Assembly: GCA_963649615.1 (NCBI GenBank)
Contig: CAVJIN010000005.1
Span: forward strand, 1-64,000
DNA length: 64,000 nt
Direction: 5' to 3'
Source: UBA9732 sp963649615
Lineage (GTDB): Bacteria; Spirochaetota; Spirochaetia; Sphaerochaetales; Sphaerochaetaceae
In this document: piece after piece, positions 28,415 to 35,964 of the stretch
Position numbering within the stretch: the first letter of the stretch is position 1
Layout of the letters: each line of letters starts with the position of its first letter
Made by a program: the position numbers and the translations under genes
The notes under the pieces: generated by a model
Told to the model about the DNA's origin: nothing
The model's database searches: none
The model's input: only the letters and a program-made list of their open reading frames with translations

Positions 28415-28496
28415 ATACACAAAATCGCTAAAAAAAAGGCTTTTTTGTGGAAAAAATACACAAAATATCCTAATAATTCGAGCTTTTGTGTATTTT
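28415..28496. repeat. AT-rich four-arm inverted-repeat element (copy B)
   Basis: Four arms in the order u-u'-u-u': ATACACAAAA (28415-28424), TTTTTTGTG (28441-28449), AAAATACACAAAA (28453-28465) and TTTTGTGTATTTT (28484-28496). Arms 3 and 4 pair over 13 bp, 1 and 2 over 7 bp, and 2 could instead pair with 3. It lies between rplI and dnaB on their transcribed side. Confidence 0.6.
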
Positions 28497-28514
28497 GAGG
28501 TTTTGCAAAACCTC
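28497..28514. repeat. 18-bp palindrome
   Basis: GAGGTTTTGCAAAACCTC is a perfect palindrome directly after the four-arm element. Related sequences follow stop codons at 16997-17013 and 51682 and occur as an imperfect hairpin at 59178-59199. Confidence 0.5.
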
Positions 28515-28528
28515 TTTTATTAAAGAAT

Positions 28529-28549
28529 AACCCGCCGTTTCCAGCGGGT
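28529..28549 (-). terminator. Terminator-like hairpin downstream of rplI
   Basis: AACCCGC (28529-28535) pairs with GCGGGT (28544-28549). On the minus strand it follows rplI and is trailed by a weak T-rich stretch, so it may attenuate rather than stop transcription into dnaB. Confidence 0.6.
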
Positions 28550-28570
28550 CTTCTTCTTTTGTTCTACTGA

Positions 28571-29209
28571 TTAACCCTCAACTGGAGCCTCAGTGGCCTC
28601 AACAGCTTCAGCAACAACCTCTGCAACTTCAGCAACAGCTTCAGCTTCCTTAGCAGCCTCTTCAGCTTTCTCAGCCTTTATAGCAGCTTCCTTAGCAGCC
28701 TTTTCAGCTTTTTCAGCCTTTATAGCGGCTTCTTTAGCAGCCTTTTCAGCAGCTTTAACCTCAGCTTCACTGAGAACGTTCAACTTAATTATTGAGAACT
28801 CGTTCTCATAAAGATGAACCTTAGCAGTGTAAGTTCCAACCATCTTAATTGAATGAGTAGCAACTTCAATTTTCTTTTTCTCAATCTCAAAACCAAGCTT
28901 AGCAAGAGCTTCTTGAATCATGAGAGGAGTTACAGAGCCAAAGAGCTTTCCAGACTCACCAGCAGAAACAATCATGTCAAGAGAGACATTATCAAGTTTT
29001 TCCTTCAGTGAAGCAGAAGCTTCGCGCTTTGCAACCTTACGCTTCTCAATAGCAGCAGCTCTGCTCTTGAAAATTGACAGATTCTCGTTTGTGTACAGTA
29101 CCGCAGCACCAGTGGGCAACAGATAGTTACGAGCATATCCATCCTTTACCACACAGACATCTCCCTCTTCTCCGAGGTTAGGTACATCCTGATTCAAAAT
29201 GATCTTCAT
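28571..29209 (-). CDS. rplI: 50S ribosomal protein L9 with Ala/Lys/Glu-rich C-terminal extension
   Basis: Binds 23S rRNA. The N-terminal signature MKIILNQDVPNLGEEGDV and GYARNYLLPTGAA are clear. At 212 residues it exceeds the usual ~150: beyond ~150 there is a low-complexity tail with two near-identical AAKEAAIKAEKAE units followed by valine/glutamate-rich residues, probably a long helix. The ATG at 29209 has SD AAGGAG. It belongs to the rpsF-ssb-rpsR-yybS-rplI-dnaB series. Confidence 0.94.
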   Translation of the reverse strand: MKIILNQDVPNLGEEGDVCVVKDGYARNYLLPTGAAVLYTNENLSIFKSRAAAIEKRKVAKREASASLKEKLDNVSLDMIVSAGESGKLFGSVTPLMIQEALAKLGFEIEKKKIEVATHSIKMVGTYTAKVHLYENEFSIIKLNVLSEAEVKAAEKAAKEAAIKAEKAEKAAKEAAIKAEKAEEAAKEAEAVAEVAEVVAEAVEATEAPVEG

Positions 29210-29224
29210 ATGAATACTCCTTTT

Positions 29225-29250
29225 ACATGAGATTCTTGTAAACCTCATGT
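29225..29250. repeat. Inverted repeat in the rplI leader
   Basis: ACATGAG (29225-29231) and CTCATGT (29244-29250) form a 7-bp stem with a 12-nt loop directly upstream of the rplI SD. It may adjust rplI expression or mRNA stability relative to the preceding genes. Confidence 0.4.
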
Positions 29251-29262
29251 TATTTTTTTATT

Positions 29263-30195
29263 TCACCTAAATCTAAGCCATGTCTCCAAAACACCCAAAA
29301 TAGGAAGCCCAACAAGACACACCAAATTTAGCCCTGGCAGTAAGCAAAGTAGTAGTACCAAGCCCACTATCTTGCCCACGCTAAAATAAGCAGACGTTCT
29401 TCTACATCGTGCAACAAGAATTGACAACCCCTGAATTGCATACAGCACTGACAAACCCAAGGCCACATTCCACGCAATACAATAAATTGCAACAGGAATT
29501 GAACTTATCAAGCTAGAAGTCAATGCCAACACCCAAAAGCCAAAAAATCCCCAAATAAACGGATCAGGTAGCTTCATGAACGCAAAATCATACTGCCATG
29601 CCTCGTCATACCTATACATCATCAATTCCGATATCAATACAGGTATTCCCACTATCATCATTCCCATAGGTAAGAACGATATTTCTAAAAAGGACATTGC
29701 CAAATCAATTACAGACTCAAAGTTATAACCCAAGCTTTCCTCAGAAAATATTGCAAGCATAGATTGCTTAAGCAAATCTTTGGTAGCAGTAGCGCCATCA
29801 CTAGAAAACCATATAGCCAAGGCAAGTCCCAAAACAGCAATTGGAATACAAGTAAGGAAGAACTTTCTCAGTCCCGCCCTACTTTTTCTGCTTACTGCAG
29901 TCCAAGTTGCAGATCCAATGACAGTACAAACAGGAAGGAAAAGACTAACAACAAGTATACTACCATAGCCCGCATCAATTACATCTTTGAAATCAATAAC
30001 AGACCAAACTACGGTACCAACAAACACCAAAGCAAAAGCCAGTAAAACTTGCCATAACTTCTTAACCTTAGGGGCAACCATCAAAAGAGGAACTGTCATT
30101 ATTACACTGCCAATAGAGAATCTTGAAAACAAAATTCCCACCACAGACACAAAGACAAGTTCTTTCCAAACGCTCTTCTTATACCCCTGTTCCAC
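29263..30195 (-). CDS. YybS-like (DUF2232) polytopic membrane protein
   Basis: A 310-residue protein that is mostly membrane-spanning, with about eight hydrophobic helices, starting with GTG (30195). Position between rpsR and rplI and the overall pattern match YybS/DUF2232 proteins found beside rplI in Firmicutes and spirochaetes. Its function is unknown; the family resembles transporter components. SD AAGGA is 10 nt upstream. Confidence 0.7.
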   Translation of the reverse strand: MEQGYKKSVWKELVFVSVVGILFSRFSIGSVIMTVPLLMVAPKVKKLWQVLLAFALVFVGTVVWSVIDFKDVIDAGYGSILVVSLFLPVCTVIGSATWTAVSRKSRAGLRKFFLTCIPIAVLGLALAIWFSSDGATATKDLLKQSMLAIFSEESLGYNFESVIDLAMSFLEISFLPMGMMIVGIPVLISELMMYRYDEAWQYDFAFMKLPDPFIWGFFGFWVLALTSSLISSIPVAIYCIAWNVALGLSVLYAIQGLSILVARCRRTSAYFSVGKIVGLVLLLCLLPGLNLVCLVGLPILGVLETWLRFR

Positions 30196-30211
30196 TTCAG
30201 AAAATCCTTAA

Positions 30212-30496
30212 TTACTGCTTGTCAAAAGGCAAATAAGCAAGAACTCTAGCTCTCTTGATTTCCTGAGTAAGAGCTCTCTGGTGCTTTGCGCATGTACCTG
30301 TAATACGTCCAGGAAGAATTTTACCGCGCTCTGTAATGCAGCGTCTAAGAGCCTCTGGATTTTTGTAATCTGGCTCATTGTTGTTTGCGCAGAACTTACA
30401 AACCTTTTTCTTAAAATTGGTGCGTTTTCCGCCCATCTTCTTATCTCTGAAGCTACCTACAGCCTCATTGTTCATGACATCTTTATCATCATGCAT
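30212..30496 (-). CDS. rpsR: 30S ribosomal protein S18
   Basis: A 94-residue protein with the S18 core: CKFCANNNEPDYKN, LRRCITERGKILPGRITG and KHQRALTQEIKRARVLAYLP. The CxxC pair together with further cysteines suggests a zinc-binding form. It follows ssb by 19 bp in the conserved rpsF-ssb-rpsR cluster. Confidence 0.96.
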   Translation of the reverse strand: MHDDKDVMNNEAVGSFRDKKMGGKRTNFKKKVCKFCANNNEPDYKNPEALRRCITERGKILPGRITGTCAKHQRALTQEIKRARVLAYLPFDKQ

Positions 30497-30515
30497 TTTG
30501 ATTTTCTCCTAAAAA

Positions 30516-30977
30516 TTAAAATGGAATGTCAGAATCATCAAAAGACTCTGGACCCATATCTGACACTGGAGCCTGCTGCTGTGTTGACTGCGAGGCTCTC
30601 TGTGCTTGGTGCTGTGCCTGATAACCATCTGGTGAGGCAGAACCACCCTGTGAACTAGCTAGGAGTTGAACACTATTTGCAACAACCTCAATTCTTGAGT
30701 GTGTCTGTCCATTCTGTTCCCATCTGTTTTGCCTTAGTTCTCCCTGAACGGAAACCTGACGACCTTTTGTTAGATAGGAACTAAGTGACTCTGCAGACTT
30801 ACCCCAGACTACAATATCAATGTAACTAACTTCATCTTCCCACTTGTCACCAGTCCTCTTTCTCCTGTTGACCGCCATGGAAAAACGACACACTGAAGTT
30901 CCCTGAGGTGTAGACTTAACTTCACAGTCACGTGTAAGACGACCTACCAATACAACTACGTTGATGTCTGCTGCCAT
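30516..30977 (-). CDS. ssb: Single-stranded DNA-binding protein
   Basis: The OB-fold occupies the first ~110 residues (NVVVLVGRLTRDCEVK, VWGKSAESLSSYL). A Gln/Ser-rich linker follows, ending in the acidic tip SFDDSDIPF that recruits repair and replication partners. The 153 residues are normal. It lies between rpsF and rpsR. Confidence 0.96.
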   Translation of the reverse strand: MAADINVVVLVGRLTRDCEVKSTPQGTSVCRFSMAVNRRKRTGDKWEDEVSYIDIVVWGKSAESLSSYLTKGRQVSVQGELRQNRWEQNGQTHSRIEVVANSVQLLASSQGGSASPDGYQAQHQAQRASQSTQQQAPVSDMGPESFDDSDIPF

Positions 30978-31006
30978 TGTTCTCTCCTGTTTAGATTTTT
31001 ATTAAC

Positions 31007-31282
31007 TTATTTTGCCACAAACAAGTGCTTAAGGATTGAAGCCTCAAGAAGGAATTCTGCAGTCATCTTGTTGATGCTTTGAGGGTCTGCAGAAAGCTCA
31101 TAGTAATAATAATGGCCCTTATCCTGTTTCTTAATTGTGTAGGCGAGATTCTTTACGCCCATATCTTCCTGCTTTGCAACCTGTGCACCAGCAGCCGTTA
31201 ATGCCTTGGAGACAATCTCCAATCCTTGTTCCGTCATCTCATCATTTGCGTTGAAAATGACGGTGAACTCATAATCTCTCAT
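31007..31282 (-). CDS. rpsF: 30S ribosomal protein S6
   Basis: A 91-residue S6: MRDYEFTVIFNANDEMTEQG, KNLAYTIKKQDKGHYYYYEL. It is the first gene of the rpsF-ssb-rpsR-yybS-rplI-dnaB series, with SD AGGAGG-like sequence upstream. Confidence 0.94.
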   Translation of the reverse strand: MRDYEFTVIFNANDEMTEQGLEIVSKALTAAGAQVAKQEDMGVKNLAYTIKKQDKGHYYYYELSADPQSINKMTAEFLLEASILKHLFVAK

Positions 31283-31408
31283 GGGTTCCTCCTTACGGAC
31301 TAAAATTGATCCATCACCGATGGATAAAGAGGTATCCCTAGAATATCATTCAATGCCTTCTCTAGTCAATGAACCCACAAATATAACAAGAGATTTTTTA
31401 TTGAGGAC

Positions 31409-31438
31409 TTGACCTTTTGCACTAAAAGTCACGATAAT
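31409..31438 (+). promoter_or_regulatory. Predicted promoter of the small ribosomal-type gene
   Basis: TTGACC (31409-31414) and GATAAT (31433-31438) with an 18-bp spacer, ~50 bp upstream of the 29-codon gene at 31490. Confidence 0.5.
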
Positions 31439-31489
31439 GTGGCTCGTAATTACAACACGTCCCAACCTTGGGACATAAGGAGTTCTGCA

Positions 31490-31579
31490 GTGCCTTGTGG
31501 AAGAAAAAGAAAAAAGCATAAGATTGCTACCCATAAAAGGAAGAAGAAGCTCAGAATGATGAGACATAAGAAGAAGTAA
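31490..31579 (+). CDS. 29-residue AURKAIP1/COX24-type basic protein (bS22/mS38-like)
   Basis: A GTG start (31490) with SD AAGGAG seven nt upstream opens a 29-codon frame: PCGRKRKKHKIATHKRKKK, then LRMMRHKKK and stop. The KxHKxxTHKRKK...RHKKK pattern is the AURKAIP1/COX24 family, related to small-subunit ribosomal proteins mS38 and bS22. The gene has its own promoter-like sequence and a strong terminator, so it is an independent monocistronic unit between rpsF and metN. Most annotation pipelines miss it because of its size. A cysteine at position 3 is unusual among such peptides as I remember them. Confidence 0.85.
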   Translation: MPCGRKRKKHKIATHKRKKKLRMMRHKKK

Positions 31580-31605
31580 TTAGACTTCATTCTTCGCAAT
31601 CAGGA

Positions 31606-31635
31606 AACCCGTTGGTCGCTCCAGCGGGTTTTTTT
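31606..31635 (+). terminator. Rho-independent terminator
   Basis: AACCCGTTGG pairs with CCAGCGGGTT (loop TCGCT), followed by seven T residues. It ends the transcript of the 29-residue protein gene. Confidence 0.85.
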
Positions 31636-31645
31636 CTTTCTTGGA

Positions 31646-31690
31646 TCTTGGGTTCATTGCTACGTCACTGCGCCATGGGCCGTACAGTAT
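31646..31690. repeat. Degenerate copy of the GC-rich intergenic repeat
   Basis: The sequence from TCTTGGGTTCATT to CATGGGCCGTACAG aligns with the reverse complement of 38247-38287 in ~34 of 43 positions; most differences are purine transitions. The region is richer in G+C than its surroundings and contains no gene. Confidence 0.5.
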
Positions 31691-31705
31691 TTCTAAACAG
31701 TCATT

Positions 31706-31751
31706 GTAATAATACGCATACTTTTTGTTACCGTAATAACATTTTTATTAC
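31706..31751. promoter_or_regulatory. Candidate operator upstream of metN
   Basis: GTAATAA occurs at 31706-31712 and 31733-31739, and its complement TTATTAC at 31745-31751; the last two form a perfect 7-bp inverted repeat with a 5-bp spacer. It lies 54-100 bp upstream of metN. No SAM or T-box riboswitch elements were seen here, so protein-mediated control is plausible. Confidence 0.4.
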
Positions 31752-31804
31752 AAAAATAACAAAGCTACTTGTCTAAAAACTAAAACTATGCTTTATTAAG
31801 TGCC

Positions 31805-32809
31805 ATGGAAATTAGGCTTGACAATCTTAAAAAAGAATACGGAGACATTCACGCAGTAAACGGCGTAAGCCTTAACATACCTTCTAACAAGATTTGTGGC
31901 ATAATTGGTCGTTCCGGGGCAGGAAAAAGCACACTTGTAAGACTTATAAGCCTACTTGAAGCCCCAAATGAAGGAAAAATCTATTACAATAATGAAAGAG
32001 TAGATAATCTTCCTAAAAAAGACCTCATTCAAAGAAGAAGAAAAATTGGAATGATTTTTCAAAATTTTAACCTCTTTTCCTCTAGAACAGCAGGCCAAAA
32101 TATAGCCTATCCAATGGAAATTTGTGGCTACGACAAAGCAAAAATCAAAGAAAGAGTAAATGAGCTACTTGGTGTAGTAGGACTTGTAGATAAGGAGAAC
32201 GCACCAATTTCCACCTTAAGTGGAGGACAAAAGCAAAGAATCGCAATAGCCAGAGCCTTAGCATGTGGACCAGAAGTTCTCTTTTGCGACGAAGCTACCA
32301 GCGCACTTGATCCTCAAACCACACGTTCAATACTAGAACTGATTAAAGACATCCAAAAACGCATGAATCTCACAGTAGTCATGATTACACACCAAATGGA
32401 AGTTGTTCGTGATGCCTGCGACGTTGTTGCAGTACTAGATGATGGCAAAATCGTAGAAGAAGGCACCGTAAAAGAGCTATTTGCCCACCCAAAAACAGAC
32501 GTTTCCAAAGACTTTCTCTCCCATCTTTCCACAGTAGACACAGATCGCAGTTCCATGGTCTTTTGGTCTAACATCCCAGGACGCTTTACTTTACGCTTCA
32601 GAGATGGCAAGGCCGATAGCCCTGTAATTTCTGAGCTTGCAAGAAAATATGGTGTTATATTTAACATTCGAGGTGGTGGCATACAACATGTTGGAGGAGA
32701 AGATTTTGGAACTCTCATTTGCGATATAGCAGGAGAACCAGAATTAGTAGAAAAAACAATAGAAGAAATAAAAGCACAAGGAATTGTAGTTGAGGAGGCA
32801 AAAGCATGA
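31805..32809 (+). CDS. metN: Methionine ABC transporter ATP-binding protein
   Basis: The ATPase of the MetNIQ importer. Walker A GRSGAGKS, signature LSGGQKQRIAIARAL and Walker B VLFCDEATSALDP are intact. The C-terminal ~80 residues form the NIL regulatory domain that binds methionine for transinhibition (MVFWSNIPGRFTLRF). The 334 residues are typical. Its stop codon overlaps the metI ATG (ATGA). Confidence 0.94.
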   Translation: MEIRLDNLKKEYGDIHAVNGVSLNIPSNKICGIIGRSGAGKSTLVRLISLLEAPNEGKIYYNNERVDNLPKKDLIQRRRKIGMIFQNFNLFSSRTAGQNIAYPMEICGYDKAKIKERVNELLGVVGLVDKENAPISTLSGGQKQRIAIARALACGPEVLFCDEATSALDPQTTRSILELIKDIQKRMNLTVVMITHQMEVVRDACDVVAVLDDGKIVEEGTVKELFAHPKTDVSKDFLSHLSTVDTDRSSMVFWSNIPGRFTLRFRDGKADSPVISELARKYGVIFNIRGGGIQHVGGEDFGTLICDIAGEPELVEKTIEEIKAQGIVVEEAKA

Positions 32810-33471
32810 CACAAGCCATATGGAGCCTCATTTTGCAATCCACAAAAGAATCATTAATTATGGTTTTCTTCTCTACAGTTTTCTCCGTATTACTAGGCTT
32901 ACCACTTGGAATATTGCTCTGCGTATCACGGCCAGAAATTCAAGGAGGGTTAAGACCAAGACCAGTACTTTACAATATCCTAGATAAAATAGTTAACGTA
33001 CTAAGGTCTTTTCCTTTTGTTATATTAATGGTGGTTTTATTTCCACTTTCAAGAATCTTGGTAGGAACAACAATTGGCACAAAAGCAACAATTGTTCCTT
33101 TATCAATTGTCGCAACACCGTTTGTTGCAAGAGTGATTGAATCATCACTTAAGGAGGTGGATTCGGGGGTCGTTCAGGCCGCCCGCTCCATGGGATCAAC
33201 AAATGGACAAATCATCTTTAAAGTTCTGATTCCTGAGGCACTACCTTCGCTGGTTTCAGATGTAACCCTAACCATAATTAACCTCATAGGTTATTCGGCT
33301 ATGGCAGGAGCAATTGGTGGTGGTGGACTTGGAGATTTGGCAATTCGTTACGGATACCAAAGGTCAAGAACAGATGTATTAATAGTAGCAGTCTTAATCA
33401 TTCTTGTGATGGTTGAACTCATTCAGTTTATAGGAAATAAAATCAGTGCAAAGATAGCCTCAAAACGCTGA
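32806..33471 (+). CDS. metI: Methionine ABC transporter permease
   Basis: A 221-residue membrane protein with about five helices and the coupling-helix motif EVDSGVVQAARSMGST. It is preceded by SD GGAGG within metN and overlaps it by 4 bp. It partners with MetN and MetQ. Confidence 0.94.
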   Translation: MTQAIWSLILQSTKESLIMVFFSTVFSVLLGLPLGILLCVSRPEIQGGLRPRPVLYNILDKIVNVLRSFPFVILMVVLFPLSRILVGTTIGTKATIVPLSIVATPFVARVIESSLKEVDSGVVQAARSMGSTNGQIIFKVLIPEALPSLVSDVTLTIINLIGYSAMAGAIGGGGLGDLAIRYGYQRSRTDVLIVAVLIILVMVELIQFIGNKISAKIASKR

Positions 33472-33508
33472 AAAACAAAAAAACAATAAACTTAATACAA
33501 AATTAGGA

Positions 33509-33530
33509 CATTGTTATAAAAACAACAATG
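33509..33530 (+). repeat. Intercistronic hairpin between metI and metQ
   Basis: CATTGTT (33509-33515) pairs with AACAATG (33524-33530), loop of 8 nt, immediately before the metQ SD AAGGAG. It has no T-run, so mRNA stabilisation of the binding-protein message is more likely than termination. Confidence 0.4.
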
Positions 33531-33544
33531 CCAAGGAGTGTAAT

Positions 33545-34351
33545 ATGAAAAAAACAGTTTTAGTTATTCTTTTATGCCTTATTGCAACCTTTGTTTTTGC
33601 AAATGCAAGTTCAGAAAAAAAAGTAGATTCAAACACAATTCGTGTTGGAGCCACAGCAGTTCCACATGCAGAGATGCTCTCTCTCGTTGTTGATGACATG
33701 GCAGCTCTTGGCTACAACCTCGTAATCACAGAGTTCACAGATTATATAACTCCAAACACAGCAGTTGAAGATGGCCAGCTAGATGCAAATTTCTTCCAGC
33801 ATATCCCATACCTTGAAACCTTCAATCAGGAACATGGAACCCATCTTGTAAACGCCGGTGGTATTCATATTGAACCTATGGCTCTTTATTCAAAGAAATA
33901 CACTAAGCTTGAAGACATTCCAGCAGGTGCAACAATTGCAATTCCAAATGACACCACCAATGAAGGAAGAGCTCTACTGCTTCTTGAATCTGCGGGCCTT
34001 ATTGAGTTAGATGATGCAGCTGGCATTAGTGCAACTCCACTCGATATTACAAAAAACCCCAATAATTATAAATTTGTCGAGATTGAGGCAGCTTCCCTTC
34101 CAAGAACAATTGAAGACGTAGATGCAGCAGTCATCAACGGAAACTATGCAATTCCTGCAGGTTTCAGTGCTCGTAATGACGGACTTATTGTAGAAGGAGC
34201 AGACAGCCCATACGTTAACATTGTTGCAGTCAAGGAAGGAAATGAGAACAATGAGGCGGTTAAAGCCCTTGTCCAGTGCCTCCAAAGCAAAGAAGTAAAA
34301 GACTGGGTCAGTGAGAACTATCCAAATGGCGAAGTTGTAGTAGTTTTCTAA
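33545..34351 (+). CDS. metQ: Methionine ABC transporter substrate-binding protein
   Basis: A NlpA/MetQ-family periplasmic binding protein: IRVGATAVPHAEML, the conserved DANFFQHIPYLETFN, then GIHIEPMALYSKKY. The 268 residues are typical. Unusually, the N-terminal signal peptide ends in FVFANASSEKK with no lipobox cysteine near the cleavage point, so it appears to be secreted as a soluble periplasmic protein; most MetQ proteins are lipoproteins. SD AAGGAG precedes the ATG. Confidence 0.92.
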   Translation: MKKTVLVILLCLIATFVFANASSEKKVDSNTIRVGATAVPHAEMLSLVVDDMAALGYNLVITEFTDYITPNTAVEDGQLDANFFQHIPYLETFNQEHGTHLVNAGGIHIEPMALYSKKYTKLEDIPAGATIAIPNDTTNEGRALLLLESAGLIELDDAAGISATPLDITKNPNNYKFVEIEAASLPRTIEDVDAAVINGNYAIPAGFSARNDGLIVEGADSPYVNIVAVKEGNENNEAVKALVQCLQSKEVKDWVSENYPNGEVVVVF

Positions 34352-34371
34352 CAACATTTTTCTAGAAAACC

Positions 34372-34400
34372 AAAGGGGTCGCAAAAACGGCCCCTTTTTT
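34372..34400 (+). terminator. Rho-independent terminator after metQ
   Basis: AAAGGGGTCG pairs with CGGCCCCTTT (one G-T pair), followed by a T-run. It closes the metNIQ unit. Confidence 0.85.
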
Positions 34401-34488
34401 ATTTAAAATCCACAAATAAATTAATTAGATACTAGACGTTGACCTTAATTTGTGATATTGCTCTATGGGTTTAAAGAAGAGTAAAAAA

Positions 34489-35808
34489 ATGAACGAATTA
34501 TTATCTATAGCAATTGCTTTGGCTGCTGGCCTTTTAATGACAAGAATTTTTAAAAAGCTCCACCTAAATTTCCCTGATGTTACAGCTTTTCTCGTAGCTG
34601 GTCTTTGCATTGGACCTTATGGGCTTGGACAACTTGGAATTGAAGGACTAGGCTTTACATCTTTTGAAGCTGTTGATGCTGTAGACATAGTATCTAGCGT
34701 CGCATTGGGCTTTATTGCCTTTTCAATTGGAAATGAGTTTAAACTCTCCCACCTTGAAGGCACAGGAAAACAGGCAACTGTCATTGGAATTGTCCAAGCA
34801 ATAACAGCAATGATAGTAGTAGACGTTGTCTTAGTTGCTGTTGTTTTGATTACAGATGGCAAAACTTTAAGTCTTCCTGCAGCAATTACTCTTGGTGCAA
34901 TAGCTACAGCAACAGCCCCGGCCGCAACGTTAATGGTTGTAAAACAATATAAAGCAAAGGGAAAGTTAACAGACATTTTACTTCCAGTTGTTGCTCTAGA
35001 TGACGCAGTAGGACTTGTAGCCTTTGCCCTTTCGTTTGGAATTGCACAAACTCTCATCACAAATACAGTTAGCATTGTTGCAATCATTGTTAATCCACTA
35101 ATTGAGATTGTTGCATCGCTTCTTCTTGGCTCAATTATGGGCATAATTCTTACAAAACTAGAAGAACTTTTCTTCTCAAATTCAAACCGCCTTTCACTGA
35201 CAATCTCATTTGTCTTGGTGACAATTGCAATATCTTCAATGAGCTTTAATATCGGGCCTGTGACAGTATCGTTTTCATCACTTTTGGTCTGCATGATGTT
35301 GGGTACAATGCTTTGCAATCTCTGCCCTCGTTCAGGCGATATCATGGCACGAGCAGACAAGTGGACTGCCCCGCTATTTGCCCTCTTCTTCGTCATCAGT
35401 GGTGCAGACTTCAATCTAAGCGTTTTCAAAAACCCAATCGTCATACTCATTGGAGTTCTCTACATTCTCGCTCGCTCCGCCGGAAAGTACTTTGGTGCAC
35501 GTGAAAGCGCCAAGGCCACCGGTTGCGACAACAACGTAGTCAAATACCTAGGCTACACCCTTCTTCCCCAAGCTGGGGTAGCCCTTGGCATGTGTATCCA
35601 AGCAGAGGCCTTAGGTGCAAATGATGGCCTACTTATCAGAAATATCGTGCTTTTTTCTGTGTTCATCTACGAGATTGCAGGCCCAATGATTACCAAGTGG
35701 GCTCTCACCAAGTCAGGCGACATCCAGGTCATGCCACAAGAAAAATCCACGCACGACCGTTTCAACATGCCAAAAGCGCATCGCAAGGCCCATCCCCAAT
35801 CCCGATAA
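34489..35808 (+). CDS. Cation/proton antiporter, CPA2 (KefB/NapA-like) family
   Basis: A polytopic membrane protein of ~439 residues with about 12 hydrophobic helices. Features of the monovalent cation:proton antiporter fold are FLVAGLCIGPYGL in the first helices and the polar helix VVALDDAVGLVAFALS, a probable ion-binding site. No C-terminal TrkA-N/RCK domain is present. ATG 34489 (MNELLSIAI) is chosen because a promoter-like TTGACC at 34440-34445 would place the earlier ATG (34465) inside the -10 region. The transported ion cannot be decided. Confidence 0.8.
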   Translation: MNELLSIAIALAAGLLMTRIFKKLHLNFPDVTAFLVAGLCIGPYGLGQLGIEGLGFTSFEAVDAVDIVSSVALGFIAFSIGNEFKLSHLEGTGKQATVIGIVQAITAMIVVDVVLVAVVLITDGKTLSLPAAITLGAIATATAPAATLMVVKQYKAKGKLTDILLPVVALDDAVGLVAFALSFGIAQTLITNTVSIVAIIVNPLIEIVASLLLGSIMGIILTKLEELFFSNSNRLSLTISFVLVTIAISSMSFNIGPVTVSFSSLLVCMMLGTMLCNLCPRSGDIMARADKWTAPLFALFFVISGADFNLSVFKNPIVILIGVLYILARSAGKYFGARESAKATGCDNNVVKYLGYTLLPQAGVALGMCIQAEALGANDGLLIRNIVLFSVFIYEIAGPMITKWALTKSGDIQVMPQEKSTHDRFNMPKAHRKAHPQSR

Positions 35809-35844
35809 TTTTAGCCTTCTGTGATGCTAGGTGCTTAATCTACT

Positions 35845-35940
35845 GGAAAGTAATAAAAAAGCCTATTTTCTGCTTTTTTCATTTAAAAAATTAATGAAAA
35901 CATCAATTTTTCCACTTTTTCATTAACTTTTTACANNGCA
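35845..35940. repeat. AT-rich four-arm repeat (copy C), homologous to copy D
   Basis: Arms TAATAAAAA (35851-35859), TTTTTTCATT (35874-35883), TTAATGAAAA (35891-35900) and TTTTTCATTAA (35916-35926). It aligns base by base with 38069-38160 in the same orientation (shared TTCTGCT, AATTTTTC and ACTTTTTCATT), ending ACA-NN-GCAG here and ACAGCAG there. GCAGTAATGC at 35938-35947 also matches the GC-rich repeat near 38270. Two Ns at 35936-35937 show an assembly problem within it. Confidence 0.7.
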
Positions 35941-35964
35941 GTAATGCAATCAAAGCTCAAGAAT

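Noticed and set aside
31346..31567. Minus-strand reading frame of ~73 codons
   Set aside because: It is the antisense shadow of the 29-codon gene and its promoter, with no SD and no recognisable protein.
31637..31804. SAM riboswitch or T-box upstream of metN
   Set aside because: None of the conserved core elements of these RNAs could be found; only the GTAATAA repeats and a degenerate repeat copy are present.
34617..35450. Minus-strand frame of 277 codons inside the antiporter gene
   Set aside because: Antisense of a membrane-protein gene; composition is biased and no start signal is present.
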